Below the pieces are notes generated by a model. That model was given only the letters and a program-made list of their open reading frames with translations, was not told the origin of the DNA and ran no database searches. A DNA stretch of 64,000 bases from BOG-908 sp963751795. GTDB taxonomy: Bacteria > Pseudomonadota > Alphaproteobacteria > Acetobacterales > Acetobacteraceae. This document shows positions 54,874 to 62,496 of this stretch, piece by piece (position 1 is the first letter of the stretch; every line of letters begins with the position of its first letter). The stretch lies in NCBI GenBank assembly GCA_963751795.1, contig CAVVVI010000002.1, positions 434,001 to 498,000 of the forward strand, read 5' to 3'. A program made the position numbers and the translations under genes.

Positions 54874-56121
54874 CTAGGCGGCTACATGTAGCGGCTCCAC
54901 AATCGTGCGACGCGCTCGTTCAGGCGTTCGTGCATGGACCGGGACTGCCACGCCTCCAGCGTGATGAGTTCGGCGCCTGACATCCAATCGCGCAACATCG
55001 TCTCGACGGCGTCCGCGGTGTTGTGGCCCAGTACCGATCGCGTCCACCTCGTTGTTGTAGACGAAGCTGCGGCGGTCCAGGTTGGAGGAGCCGATCGCAG
55101 TCCAGACGCCGTCGATGGTTGCGACTTTGGCGTGCAGCATTCCGTTGGTGATCTCGTGGATGCGCACGCCGCGCCGCAGCAGCGGGCCGTATAGCGCGCG
55201 GGCGGCGTGGACGCAGCTTGGCAGGTCGCTGTAGCCTGGAAGGATCAGATCAACCGTGACGCCGCGCGACGCGGCCTGCGCGAGCAGATGCCACTGGGCC
55301 ATGGTCGGCACGAAATAGCCTGTGGCGAGCAGTACCCGGCTGCGTGCGGCCGCAAGCGCCGCCTTCAGCGATTCGAAGTAGAGTTGCCGGCGTGCGCGTG
55401 GCGCGCTGCCGTCCACGCGCACGATTTCACCGGGCCTGGGCTGCGCTTCGGGCGGCGCGGCTGGAACCTGCGCCGGCAGCGCGATGTGCGGACCGCCCTG
55501 CTTGTGCCAGCTGTGGAAAAACAGCTTGACGATCTCCGGCAAGGGCGAGCCCTCGATCCGCACCGTCGCGTCGTACCAGAACGCTTTGCTGGGATCGGGC
55601 GGCGCGCCTGCCTCTCGTGGGTTCAGATACGCCCGGGTGAGATTGACGCCGCCCAGGAAGGCGAGCCGCTGATCGACGATCAGGATTTTCCGGTGATCGC
55701 GATCATTGAGTTGGAGCGGATTGAACCGGCGGCGGAACGGGTTGAGCGGACGATATTCGAGGAGCTCGGCGCGGGCGGAACGCAGGCGATCGAAGTCGCT
55801 GTCCGGCGTGTTTTGGCAGCCGGCCGCGTCATAGCTCAATGCCAGGCGGACGCCCTGGGCGAGCTTTTCGCAGAGCACGTCCAGCAGATGTCGGCCGTGC
55901 CATTCGACGTTCTCGAATTCGTAGTATTCCATGAGGAGGGTAGTGCGCGCGCTTTCGATCGCAGCGAAGATTGCGTCGAATGTTTCTGCGCCGCCGGGCA
56001 GGAGGGTGACGAACGCGCCAGGGTGGAGTGGACAGTCGGAGACCGGGCCGTGCGTGGCGATATGACGCGTGAACGCCTCGTCAGCTGCGACGTGTCCGTC
56101 GTCTCCATCTGCCATGGTCAT
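54874..56121 (-). CDS. Phospholipase D/cardiolipin synthase-type protein with frameshifted C-terminus
   Basis: The frame encodes 415 residues with both HKD motifs of the phospholipase D superfamily: NDRDHRKILIVD (His143, Lys145, Asp150) and GMLHAKVATIDGVWTAIGSS (His330, Lys332, Asp337). It is most like bacterial cardiolipin synthases (or related PLD proteins), which join two phosphatidylglycerols at the membrane. After Ile362 the frame changes to an Arg-rich shadow ending at 54874. The reading frame with one base fewer at 55034-55035 continues VLGHNTADAVETMLRDWMSG to a stop at 54882, giving a 412-residue intact protein. Either a recent mutation or a sequencing error is possible. No membrane helix is seen. 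Third-position GC is visibly lower than in the neighbours, suggesting transfer. Confidence 0.78.
   Translation of the reverse strand: MTMADGDDGHVAADEAFTRHIATHGPVSDCPLHPGAFVTLLPGGAETFDAIFAAIESARTTLLMEYYEFENVEWHGRHLLDVLCEKLAQGVRLALSYDAAGCQNTPDSDFDRLRSARAELLEYRPLNPFRRRFNPLQLNDRDHRKILIVDQRLAFLGGVNLTRAYLNPREAGAPPDPSKAFWYDATVRIEGSPLPEIVKLFFHSWHKQGGPHIALPAQVPAAPPEAQPRPGEIVRVDGSAPRARRQLYFESLKAALAAARSRVLLATGYFVPTMAQWHLLAQAASRGVTVDLILPGYSDLPSCVHAARALYGPLLRRGVRIHEITNGMLHAKVATIDGVWTAIGSSNLDRRSFVYNNEVDAIGTGPQHRGRRRDDVARLDVRRRTHHAGGVAVPVHARTPERARRTIVEPLHVAA
54882..55034 (-). pseudogene. Displaced true C-terminal tail of the cardiolipin synthase-type gene
   Basis: Read in the alternative reverse frame, 55034-54882 encodes about 50 residues, VLGHNTADAVETMLRDWMSG through LNERVARLWSRYM, then TAG. 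This fits the C-terminal tail of the PLD family far better than the Arg-rich tail of the open frame. The break is explained by one extra C at 55034-55035 (extra G on the coding strand). Confidence 0.7.
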
Positions 56122-56247
56122 GCCGCGTCGCCCCAGGGGAGCTTCGTAACGTTGGGGCGTCGGGCATCGTTCCGGATCGCCCGGGTCGAGCCGATCGCGG
56201 CGGGCTTCAGTGCCGCGCTCTCGTTGCCGCGGTGATCCGGGGGGGTG

Positions 56248-56640
56248 TCAGCGCGGCGGGGTGGTGAGTTGATCGACGGCGTCCTTGGCGGCACGCAGGC
56301 TGACGTGCAGCAGGTCCCGTGTCAGCGCGATGGCCTCGATGGCTCGGCCGGATGCGGCGAGGTGCGCTATCCGCAGCTGATCGGCTTTGGGCAAGTCACG
56401 CAGTATCGGCGGCCAATCGCCGGTGATCTCGATGCCTACCAGCGTCGTTTTCCTGGTGGAAAGGTGGGCACGGGAGACGAGTGCACCGACAAGGGCCATG
56501 CTGAGTGCTGAGCCGAAGACAATGTGGCCGCTGCGGATCAGCTCCAGCGAGCAGCCGAAGATCATCAGGCAGAGGGCGATGTTCCAGAGAAGGTTTGGCG
56601 CTCGGCTCCAACTCATTTGGAAGCACCCCGAAATGAACAT
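56248..56640 (-). CDS. Small membrane protein with L7/L12-like C-terminal motif
   Basis: The 130-residue protein has two membrane helices (about residues 17-34, NIALCLMIFGCSLEL, and 40-57, VFGSALSMALVGALVS). A soluble part follows whose end, SGRAIEAIALTRDLLHVSLR with AAKDAVDQL after it, matches the helix of ribosomal protein L7/L12 C-terminal domains (I-x-x-I-x-x-x-R-x-x-x-x-x-x-L-x-x-AK-x-x-V). Such motifs in membrane proteins are seen occasionally in bacteria, with unknown function. Two starts are possible, ATGs at 56640 and 56616; GGGGTG precedes the second. It lies upstream of the PLD-type gene on the same strand after 126 bases, and both show lower third-position GC than the core genes. 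Confidence 0.6.
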   Translation of the reverse strand: MFISGCFQMSWSRAPNLLWNIALCLMIFGCSLELIRSGHIVFGSALSMALVGALVSRAHLSTRKTTLVGIEITGDWPPILRDLPKADQLRIAHLAASGRAIEAIALTRDLLHVSLRAAKDAVDQLTTPPR

Positions 56641-56720
56641 GCCGCAGAGAGACTAGCGAGCGTTAGCCCCACTCGTCCAGCATGCAGCGCGCCTCTCCAG
56701 CACATCCCGCGACAGCCGCC

Positions 56721-56770
56721 CAAAAGTTTTTTGCTCCTTTTTTGCAAAAAAGAAGCCCTTGCCTTGCCCC
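56721..56770. repeat. A/T-rich hairpin repeat, copy 2
   Basis: The element contains a TTTTTTGCAAAAAA palindrome (56738-56751) and is the reverse-oriented partner of the copy at 13767. It sits just beyond the cfa stop (cfa ends at 56770). Shared features on the reverse strand are GCAAGG, GGGCTTCTTTTTT, AAAAAAGGAGCAAAAAA and CTTTTG. It probably terminates cfa transcription. Confidence 0.7.
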
Positions 56771-58044
56771 TACTCCCCCAAGCTCCGGCTCAACGTAGGC
56801 GGCAACACCGAACGCGCGTCAGACTGTCCGTGCGATGCGGCCGCCAGCATGTAGTCGCGGGTCAAGGGCGCAGCGGCCTGGTTGCGGGTGAGTTGGAGCT
56901 GCCAGACCATGTGGTTGAGGTGGCGGAAGCTGAATTCGCTGCCGGCGAGGTAGAGTTCGAAGAGGCGGCAGAAGCGTTCGTCGTAGAGGGCGGCGATGGC
57001 GTCGCGGTTGGCATCGAAGCGGCGGCGCCAGTGGCGGATGGTGTGCGCGTAGTGCAGGCGCAGGATTTCGACGTCGGTGGCGACCAGGCGTTGTTGTTCG
57101 ACGGCGCGAAAGACTTCGGACAGAGCAGGCGAGTAGCCGCCGGGGAAGATGTGGCGGGTGATCCAGGGATTGGTGACCGAGGGGCCATCGCTGCGGCCGA
57201 TGGCGTGGATCAGGGCGATGCCGTCGGGTGCCAGGAGCTGGCGCAGGGTGCGGAAGTAGCGCGCGTAGTGGGTGATGCCGACATGTTCGAACATGCCGAT
57301 CGAGACGATGCGGTCGAACGGGCCCTGGATGGTGCGGTAATCCTGCAATTCGAAGGTGACGCGGTGGCTGAGGCCGGCGGCTTCGGCGCGGGCGCGGGCG
57401 GCTGCGAGCTGTTCGGCTGAAAGCGTGATGCCGGTGACGCGGGCGCCGTAGTCCTGCGCGAGGGTGATGGCCATGCCGCCCCAGCCTGAGCCGATGTCGA
57501 GCACGTGCAGATCGGGCCGGGTGAGGCAGAGTTTTTGTGCGATGTGGCGCTTCTTGGCGGCCTGGGCTTCCTCGAGCGTTTCGGTGCCGGTGGCGAAGTA
57601 GGCGCAGGAGTAGTTACGGTCGCGGTCGAGAAAGAGCGAGTAGAGGCGTCCGTTGAGATCGTAATGATGGGCGACGTTGCGGCGGGCACGGGGGATGGGG
57701 TTGTATTGAGCGGCGTGGCGGAGCGTGCGCGCGATATGGCGGCGGAGCGTGAGGCCGGGGTGTTGGCCGCCATTGGCGAGGTTGGCGAAGAGCAGGTCGA
57801 GGATGTCTTCGAGCTTGCAGTCGAGCGGGACGAGGTGGCCGGCGACATAGGCTTCGCCGAACACCAAAGCGGGGTTCAGCAGCAGGCCGCGCACGGTGGC
57901 CCAGTTGGTGAGCGTGGCGCCGGCGACCGGGGCGCCGGGTGCGGGGGGCGGGCCGTAGGTGGCCAGGGTGCCGTCCGGGTAGCGGACGGTGAGGTGCCCG
58001 GTGCGGACGAAGCGGACGAGGATAGCGTGGATCAGGGCGCGCAT
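56770..58044 (-). CDS. cfa: Cyclopropane-fatty-acyl-phospholipid synthase
   Basis: The 424-residue enzyme uses SAM to convert cis double bonds of phospholipid acyl chains to cyclopropanes at the inner face of the membrane. The SAM pocket is VLDIGSGWGGMAITLAQDYG with GARVTGITLSAEQLAAARAR following. RIVSIGMFEHVGITHYARYF includes the glutamate-His pair of the family, and YFATGTETLEEAQAAKKRHI precedes it. The length is normal. The ATG at 58044 is assumed. The gene ends at the repeat at 56721-56770 and is divergent from the Wzz-like gene at 58173. Confidence 0.93.
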   Translation of the reverse strand: MRALIHAILVRFVRTGHLTVRYPDGTLATYGPPPAPGAPVAGATLTNWATVRGLLLNPALVFGEAYVAGHLVPLDCKLEDILDLLFANLANGGQHPGLTLRRHIARTLRHAAQYNPIPRARRNVAHHYDLNGRLYSLFLDRDRNYSCAYFATGTETLEEAQAAKKRHIAQKLCLTRPDLHVLDIGSGWGGMAITLAQDYGARVTGITLSAEQLAAARARAEAAGLSHRVTFELQDYRTIQGPFDRIVSIGMFEHVGITHYARYFRTLRQLLAPDGIALIHAIGRSDGPSVTNPWITRHIFPGGYSPALSEVFRAVEQQRLVATDVEILRLHYAHTIRHWRRRFDANRDAIAALYDERFCRLFELYLAGSEFSFRHLNHMVWQLQLTRNQAAAPLTRDYMLAAASHGQSDARSVLPPTLSRSLGE

Positions 58045-58172
58045 CGAGGGTTGCCCCTGGCTGAGTGTGCCTTGCTTAGCGCGGGTGCGCGGATTCGGAA
58101 ACCGGGCGTGCGGTTCCGCATGACGGGCGGCGGCGTTGCGGCTAGCTTGGACCGGGGGCGGAACGGAGTGGA

Positions 58173-59525
58173 ATGCGGGTGGATGCGGCGCGCTATGGCT
58201 GGCCGGATATCGCCTATCTGCTGAGGCGCAGATGGGCGCGGATGCTTGTGGTGGGCGGGCTGGTGTTTGCCGCCGGGGCGCTGGGTGTGTTGTGGCGGCC
58301 GCCTTGTTTTACGGCGGCGATGCGGCTGGTGGTGGTGCCGGCGGGCGGGCCCGATGACGGGCGGGCGGCGCGCAACCAGGCCGAGCTGCTGCGCGACCCG
58401 GGGCTGGTTGGCGCGCAGGTGGCTGCGCTGGACGCGCTGGCGCGGCAAGTGCCGCCGGACTGGCGGGTGCGGCTGGGATTGCGGACGCCGCCGGCGGAGG
58501 GCGAGGCGTTGGCGCGGCAGGTGAGTGCGGCGCTGCGCGTGGCGGCGATGGGCGATACGGATGTGGTGACGCTGGCGCTGCGCTGGCCGGACAGGCGTTT
58601 TGCCGCGGCCGCGCTGGAGCTGGTCGTGCGTTCGTATCGGCAGCAGGCGGCTGCCGCGACGGCGGCGCGCGCGCGACTGGTGGCGGCGCAGGGTGAGCTC
58701 GAGACGGCGCAGGTGCGGCTGGCGGCGGCCGGGGTGCCCGGGCCGGCCGATGAGCTTGCCGCGCCCGAGGGCGCCCGGCAGCGGGAGGAGGCGCGGGGAC
58801 AGGCTGCGCGGGAGCAGGCGGATGCCGCGCGGCTGGAGCGTGCGCTGGCGCAGCGTCGGTTGGACGGGCTGGAGGCGTCGTTCAAGGCGGGCGGCTGGGT
58901 GGATGTGGGCGACGGCGACGAGCACGCGGCCGGTGCGCCGGTGGCGGGCGGGTTTGCGGCGTTGCTGGAGCGGCGGCAGGTGCTGTTGGCGGCGGGCAAG
59001 GCCGACAGTGCGGCGCTGCGGGCGCTGGACCGGGAGGTGGCGCGGGTGCGCCAGCAGAATTTCGACGCGGCGCGGCAGGCGCTGGTGGGCCGGATGGCGT
59101 CGCTGGACGACCGGCTGGGTGTGCTGACCGCGACGATGGCGGATGCGGAGGATCGGCTGCGGGCGCTGGACCGGCGGAGTGCGGCGGCGGCCGCGCGGGC
59201 CGAGGCGCTGCGGGCAGCGGCGCGGGATGTGGCCGGCGCGCGGCTCGCGGTGGCGCGGGCGCAGGGGGAGGCTGAGTCGGGGTGGCATGCGGCCGGCGTG
59301 GCCCAGGTGGTGAGCGACGCCCGGGCGACGGCGGATGAAGATGGGCCTGGGCTGGGCGTGCTGCTGGGCGCCGTGGCCGCGGTGGCCGGGGTGGCGGCCC
59401 TGTCGAGTGCGGCATGGGCGGAGGCGCGCCGCGTGACGCTGGACCGTCCGGCCGACATCCTGCGCAAGCTGGATTTGGAGGTGCTGGCGCAGCTGGGCGA
59501 CGCGCGGCCGGTCGGGCTGCGGTGA
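58173..59525 (+). CDS. Wzz/GumC-like polysaccharide chain-length protein
   Basis: The 450-residue protein has a Wzz-type layout: an N-terminal amphipathic start DIAYLLRRRW, a first membrane helix (MLVVGGLVFAAGALGVLW, ~24-41), a large periplasmic part dominated by an Ala/Arg-rich coiled coil (~155-370) and a second helix (~390-410, GVLLGAVAAVAGVAALSS), then DRPADILRKLDLEVLAQLGD. It would set polymer length of an exported polysaccharide. A clear CGGAG ribosome site precedes the ATG at 58173. Its stop codon overlaps the GTG start of the kinase-like partner by four bases, an arrangement typical of Wzc-type pairs. No sugar-transfer genes lie nearby, so the polymer is unknown. Confidence 0.8.
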   Translation: MRVDAARYGWPDIAYLLRRRWARMLVVGGLVFAAGALGVLWRPPCFTAAMRLVVVPAGGPDDGRAARNQAELLRDPGLVGAQVAALDALARQVPPDWRVRLGLRTPPAEGEALARQVSAALRVAAMGDTDVVTLALRWPDRRFAAAALELVVRSYRQQAAAATAARARLVAAQGELETAQVRLAAAGVPGPADELAAPEGARQREEARGQAAREQADAARLERALAQRRLDGLEASFKAGGWVDVGDGDEHAAGAPVAGGFAALLERRQVLLAAGKADSAALRALDREVARVRQQNFDAARQALVGRMASLDDRLGVLTATMADAEDRLRALDRRSAAAAARAEALRAAARDVAGARLAVARAQGEAESGWHAAGVAQVVSDARATADEDGPGLGVLLGAVAAVAGVAALSSAAWAEARRVTLDRPADILRKLDLEVLAQLGDARPVGLR

Positions 59526-60229
59526 GGCGGGTGGCGGCATCGGCCGAGGCAGTGGCCGGCGGCTCTCCGGTGGCGCTGCTGCCCGGAGAGCTGCCGGCTT
59601 TGGCCGTGCCTGGCCTTCTCGATGGCGGCGTGGCGTCGAGCGTGGACCAGGCGGCGATGCGCACGGTGGCGATCCGGGCGATGGCGGCCGGGGCGGGCGG
59701 GCTGACCTCGGTGGGAGTGGCGGGGCTGCGGCATGGCGATGGTGCGACGACGGTGGCGCGCGCGCTGGCCGTGTGCCTGGCCGAGAGCTTCGGCCGGCGG
59801 GTGGTGCTGGTGGAGGCCAACCAGCGGACGGCCTGTTTCCGGCGCGTGTTCGGGCTGCCGGACGGGCCAGGGCTGGCCGATGTGCTGGCGCGCCGCGTGT
59901 CGTTAGGCGGGGCGGTGCAGGTGGCGGGCGAGCATGCGCGGGTGCTGGTGCTGCCGGCCTCGGTGCGTGACGTGGCGGTGTTCGGGGCGGCAGAGTTGCG
60001 GGGGCTTATGGGCGTGCTGCTGGACCATGCCGATGCGGCTGTGGTGGATCTGGCGCCGGTGCTGCCGTATCGCGACACGAGCGCGGTGTGCGCCGGGGTG
60101 GATGGCGTGGCGCTGGTGGTGCGGGCCGGGAGTGCTGCGGCCGATGGGCGGCGCGGGGTGGCGATGATGCGCGAGGCCGGGGCGGCGATGCTGGGCGCGG
60201 TGCTCAATCGCGGACCTGGGCCGAGGTGA
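59522..60229 (+). CDS. Tyrosine-kinase-like (CpsD/Wzc-type) ATPase with degenerate Walker A
   Basis: The 235-residue protein has the shape of the cytoplasmic partner of Wzz proteins. The P-loop reads GLRHGDGATT (residues 68-77), with Ala where the family has Lys (GEGKTT). Walker A' is VVLVEAN instead of VLLIDAD, and Walker B is AVVDLAPVLPYRD at ~173-185. The C-terminal tyrosine cluster of BY-kinases is absent. It may therefore bind nucleotide poorly and act as a structural partner. The GTG at 59522 overlaps the Wzz gene by four bases. The gene is followed by a 100-base gap before the glutathione transferase. Loss of activity is inferred from motifs only. Confidence 0.72.
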   Translation: MRRVAASAEAVAGGSPVALLPGELPALAVPGLLDGGVASSVDQAAMRTVAIRAMAAGAGGLTSVGVAGLRHGDGATTVARALAVCLAESFGRRVVLVEANQRTACFRRVFGLPDGPGLADVLARRVSLGGAVQVAGEHARVLVLPASVRDVAVFGAAELRGLMGVLLDHADAAVVDLAPVLPYRDTSAVCAGVDGVALVVRAGSAAADGRRGVAMMREAGAAMLGAVLNRGPGPR

Positions 60230-60329
60230 GCGGGCTGGGCAGGTGCCCGGCGGTGCTGCCGCGGCATGACCGGGTTGCCGGCGGCCAAGGGATGACGGAA
60301 GCGGGCCGGTGCGGGGTGGAGGGTTGGCG

Positions 60330-60971
60330 ATGACGATCACGATCACGGCTTTCGAACGGTCGCCCGATGGGGGTGCGGGGCTGGCGCGCGATATGCGGGT
60401 GCGGTGGGCGTTGGAGGAGGTGGGCCAGCCTTATCTGGTCCGCCGTGTCTCGTTCGCCGGGCTGCAGGAACCTGCCCACCTTGCGCTCAATCCGTTCGGG
60501 CAGATTCCGACATTCGAGGAGGACGGGCTGGTTCTGTTCGAGACCGGCGCGATCGTGCTGCATGTGGCGCAGCGTTTCGGAGGGCTGCTGCCCGAAGACG
60601 CCGACGCGCGGGCGCGCGCGGTGGCGTGGATGTTCGCTGCGCTTAACACGGTCGAGCCGCCGGTGCTGGAGCTTGCGACGGCCAGGCTGCTGGAGGGTGA
60701 TGCACCCTGGTCGGCGGAGCGCATGCCTTTGATGGCTGATCGCGTGCGCCACCGGTTGGGGCAGCTGTCGCGCGTTCTGGGCAGCGCCGCCTGGCTCGAT
60801 GGCGGTTTCAGCGCGGGCGATCTGATGATGGTGTCGGTGCTGCTGCGGTTGCGGCGGTCGGGGTTGCTGGACGAGGCCCCGCTTCTGGCCGCGTATGTGG
60901 CGCGGGGCGAGGCGCGCCCGGCTTACCGGAGGGCCTTCGAGGCGCAGCGGGCTGCGTGGTTGGCAGCGTAG
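60330..60971 (+). CDS. Glutathione S-transferase family protein
   Basis: The 213-residue protein has the N-terminal thioredoxin-like domain (DMRVRWALEEVGQPYLVRRV, LALNPFGQIPTFEEDGLVLF with the cis-proline, ETGAIVLHVAQRFG with the glutathione-contacting Glu-Thr/Ser pair) and an alpha-helical C-terminal domain (AAWLDGGFSAGDLMMVSVLL). The usual catalytic Tyr/Ser/Cys near the N-terminus is not obvious. Role may be detoxification or isomerase-like. The ATG at 60330 has GGTGGAGGG upstream; a GTG at 60309 would add seven residues. It is convergent with the ribosomal protein operon across a perfect inverted repeat. Confidence 0.82.
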   Translation: MTITITAFERSPDGGAGLARDMRVRWALEEVGQPYLVRRVSFAGLQEPAHLALNPFGQIPTFEEDGLVLFETGAIVLHVAQRFGGLLPEDADARARAVAWMFAALNTVEPPVLELATARLLEGDAPWSAERMPLMADRVRHRLGQLSRVLGSAAWLDGGFSAGDLMMVSVLLRLRRSGLLDEAPLLAAYVARGEARPAYRRAFEAQRAAWLAA

Positions 60972-60998
60972 CGGTCGTTTGAAGCCCGCGGGGACGGG

Positions 60999-61031
60999 CA
61001 CCGGATCAGGGTGGTGTTCCCTGATCCGGTG
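60999..61031. terminator. Perfect 13-base inverted repeat, bidirectional terminator
   Basis: CACCGGATCAGGG (60999-61011) and CCCTGATCCGGTG (61019-61031) are perfectly complementary over a seven-base loop. The element lies between the glutathione transferase stop (60971) and the rplI stop (61037), serving both convergent transcripts. It is the strongest terminator candidate in the window. Confidence 0.8.
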
Positions 61032-61036
61032 ATGTT

Positions 61037-61606
61037 TCAGGCGACGTCCGGCTGGTCCTGTTCGCCGAAGACCATGGCGGGTTCGAGGGCGGCTTCCTCT
61101 TCCTCGGCGGCCTGGCCGACGGCTTCGCCGCGCGCCTGGCGGTCGGCTTCTTCGGTGCTGCGGGCGACGTTGGCGACGATGTCGATCAGGACCTCAGGGT
61201 GCAGGCTGACCTGGACCTTGGTGAGGCCGAGCGTCTTGATCGGCTGGTTGAGGATGACCTGCGAGCGGTTGATGGTCAGGCCGCTGGCCGAGCAGGCGTC
61301 GGCGATGTCGCGGTTGCTGACGCTGCCGTAGAGGCCGCCGGATTCACCGGCCTGGCGGATGATGACCACCTTGAGGCCGCCGACGCGTTCGGCGAGGCGT
61401 TCGGCCTCCTCGCGGCGCTTGAGGTTCTGGGCTTCGAGCTGGGCGCGCTGGGACTCGAACTGAGCCAGGTTGGCCTTGTTGGCGCGGATGGCGCGCTTGC
61501 CCGGCAGCAGGAAGTTGCGGGCGTAGCCTGGCTTGACGCGCACGAGGTCGCCCATTTGGCCGAGCTTTTCGACGCGCTGGAGGAGGATGAGTTCGACTTG
61601 GGCCAT
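61037..61606 (-). CDS. rplI: 50S ribosomal protein L9
   Basis: The 189-residue L9 binds 23S rRNA near the L1 stalk. The N-domain begins AQVELILLQRVEKLGQMGDL and includes VRVKPGYARNFLLPGKRAIR, diagnostic of L9. The connecting helix and C-domain follow (ESGGLYGSVSNRDIADACSA). The last ~35 residues are an Ala/Glu-rich tail, longer than in E. coli (149 residues in total), a common alphaproteobacterial feature. It is the last gene of the rpsF-rpsR-rplI operon, 12 bases downstream of rpsR, ending at the inverted repeat. Confidence 0.97.
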   Translation of the reverse strand: MAQVELILLQRVEKLGQMGDLVRVKPGYARNFLLPGKRAIRANKANLAQFESQRAQLEAQNLKRREEAERLAERVGGLKVVIIRQAGESGGLYGSVSNRDIADACSASGLTINRSQVILNQPIKTLGLTKVQVSLHPEVLIDIVANVARSTEEADRQARGEAVGQAAEEEEAALEPAMVFGEQDQPDVA

Positions 61607-61618
61607 GATGCTTCCCGC

Positions 61619-61906
61619 TTACGCGACGATGTAGGGGAGGAGGGCCAGGAAGCGGGCGCGCTTGATGGCTTGGGCCAGCTCGCGCTGCTTTTTGGCCGAG
61701 ACGGCGGTGATGCGGCTGGGGACGATCTTGCCGCGCTCGCTGAGGAAGCGGCTGAGCAGGCGGACGTCCTTGTAGTCGATCTTCGGCGCGTTGGGGCCGC
61801 TGAACGGGCAGCTCTTGCGGCGGCGGAAGAAGGGGCGGCGGGCGCCCACGGCGGCGCGGCGGGCGGCGACGTTGACTTCGCCGGTATCCTGGGTGCGGTC
61901 GGACAT
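61619..61906 (-). CDS. rpsR: 30S ribosomal protein S18
   Basis: The 95-residue S18 pairs with S6 on the 30S platform. PFFRRRKSCPFSGPNAPKID contains the family's N-terminal region with Cys, and KDVRLLSRFLSERGKIVPSR and ITAVSAKKQRELAQAIKRAR are textbook S18. The N-terminus is about 20 residues longer than in E. coli (VNVAARRAAVGARR). The ATG at 61906 lies six bases after the rpsF stop. Confidence 0.97.
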   Translation of the reverse strand: MSDRTQDTGEVNVAARRAAVGARRPFFRRRKSCPFSGPNAPKIDYKDVRLLSRFLSERGKIVPSRITAVSAKKQRELAQAIKRARFLALLPYIVA

Positions 61907-61912
61907 GGCGGC

Positions 61913-62362
61913 TTACTCCTCGCCGGGTTCGTTGAGATCGCGGGCGCGGAATTCCTCGCGGTCGTCGTAGCCGCGCTTGCGGCCGGATTCGAAGCGGCCG
62001 GCGGGCTTGGGACCGCGGAAGCTGCGCTCGCGGTCGTCGGATTTGCGCGCAAGGATGGCTGAGGGATTCTCGTCAATTTCGTCGACGCGGATCGTCATGA
62101 AACGCAGGATGTCTTCGTTCAGGCCGAGCTGGCGCTCGATTTCCTTGACCGATGCCGGCGGAGCGTTGAGGCCCAGCAGCATGTAGTGGCCCTTGCGGTT
62201 CTTCTTGATGCGGTAGGAGAGGGAGCGCAGGCCCCAGTATTCGCGCTTCTGGACCGCACCGCCTTCAGCTTCGAGCTGGGCGGCGATGGTGTCGGCGACT
62301 GTTTCGACCTGCTGCTGCGTGACGTCGTTCCGCGCGATGAGCACGGTTTCATAGAGTGGCAT
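61913..62362 (-). CDS. rpsF: 30S ribosomal protein S6
   Basis: The 149-residue S6 starts MPLYETVLIARNDVTQQQVE and contains GLRSLSYRIKKNRKGHYMLL and the EDILRFMTIRVDEIDENPSA segment. An Arg/Glu-rich tail (GRKRGYDDREEFRARDLNEP) extends the C-terminus past the usual fold, as in other Alphaproteobacteria. It leads the operon; 134 bases of intergenic sequence lie upstream before the sulfotransferase-like gene and should carry the promoter, though I could not identify its boxes. S6-S18 autoregulation in other bacteria uses a leader structure; I did not recognise one. Confidence 0.96.
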   Translation of the reverse strand: MPLYETVLIARNDVTQQQVETVADTIAAQLEAEGGAVQKREYWGLRSLSYRIKKNRKGHYMLLGLNAPPASVKEIERQLGLNEDILRFMTIRVDEIDENPSAILARKSDDRERSFRGPKPAGRFESGRKRGYDDREEFRARDLNEPGEE

Positions 62363-62496
62363 GATTGGTCCCTATGGCTGGTGGCCCGGAGATGGGCATA
62401 GCCGCAGCGTTGCCGCGCTGTGGCAGGGGAGGCCCGTATAGGCGGGCGGGGGCGGGCGGGCAACAGCTTGTTTTGCGGGGCGGCTGCGCCCGCTTG

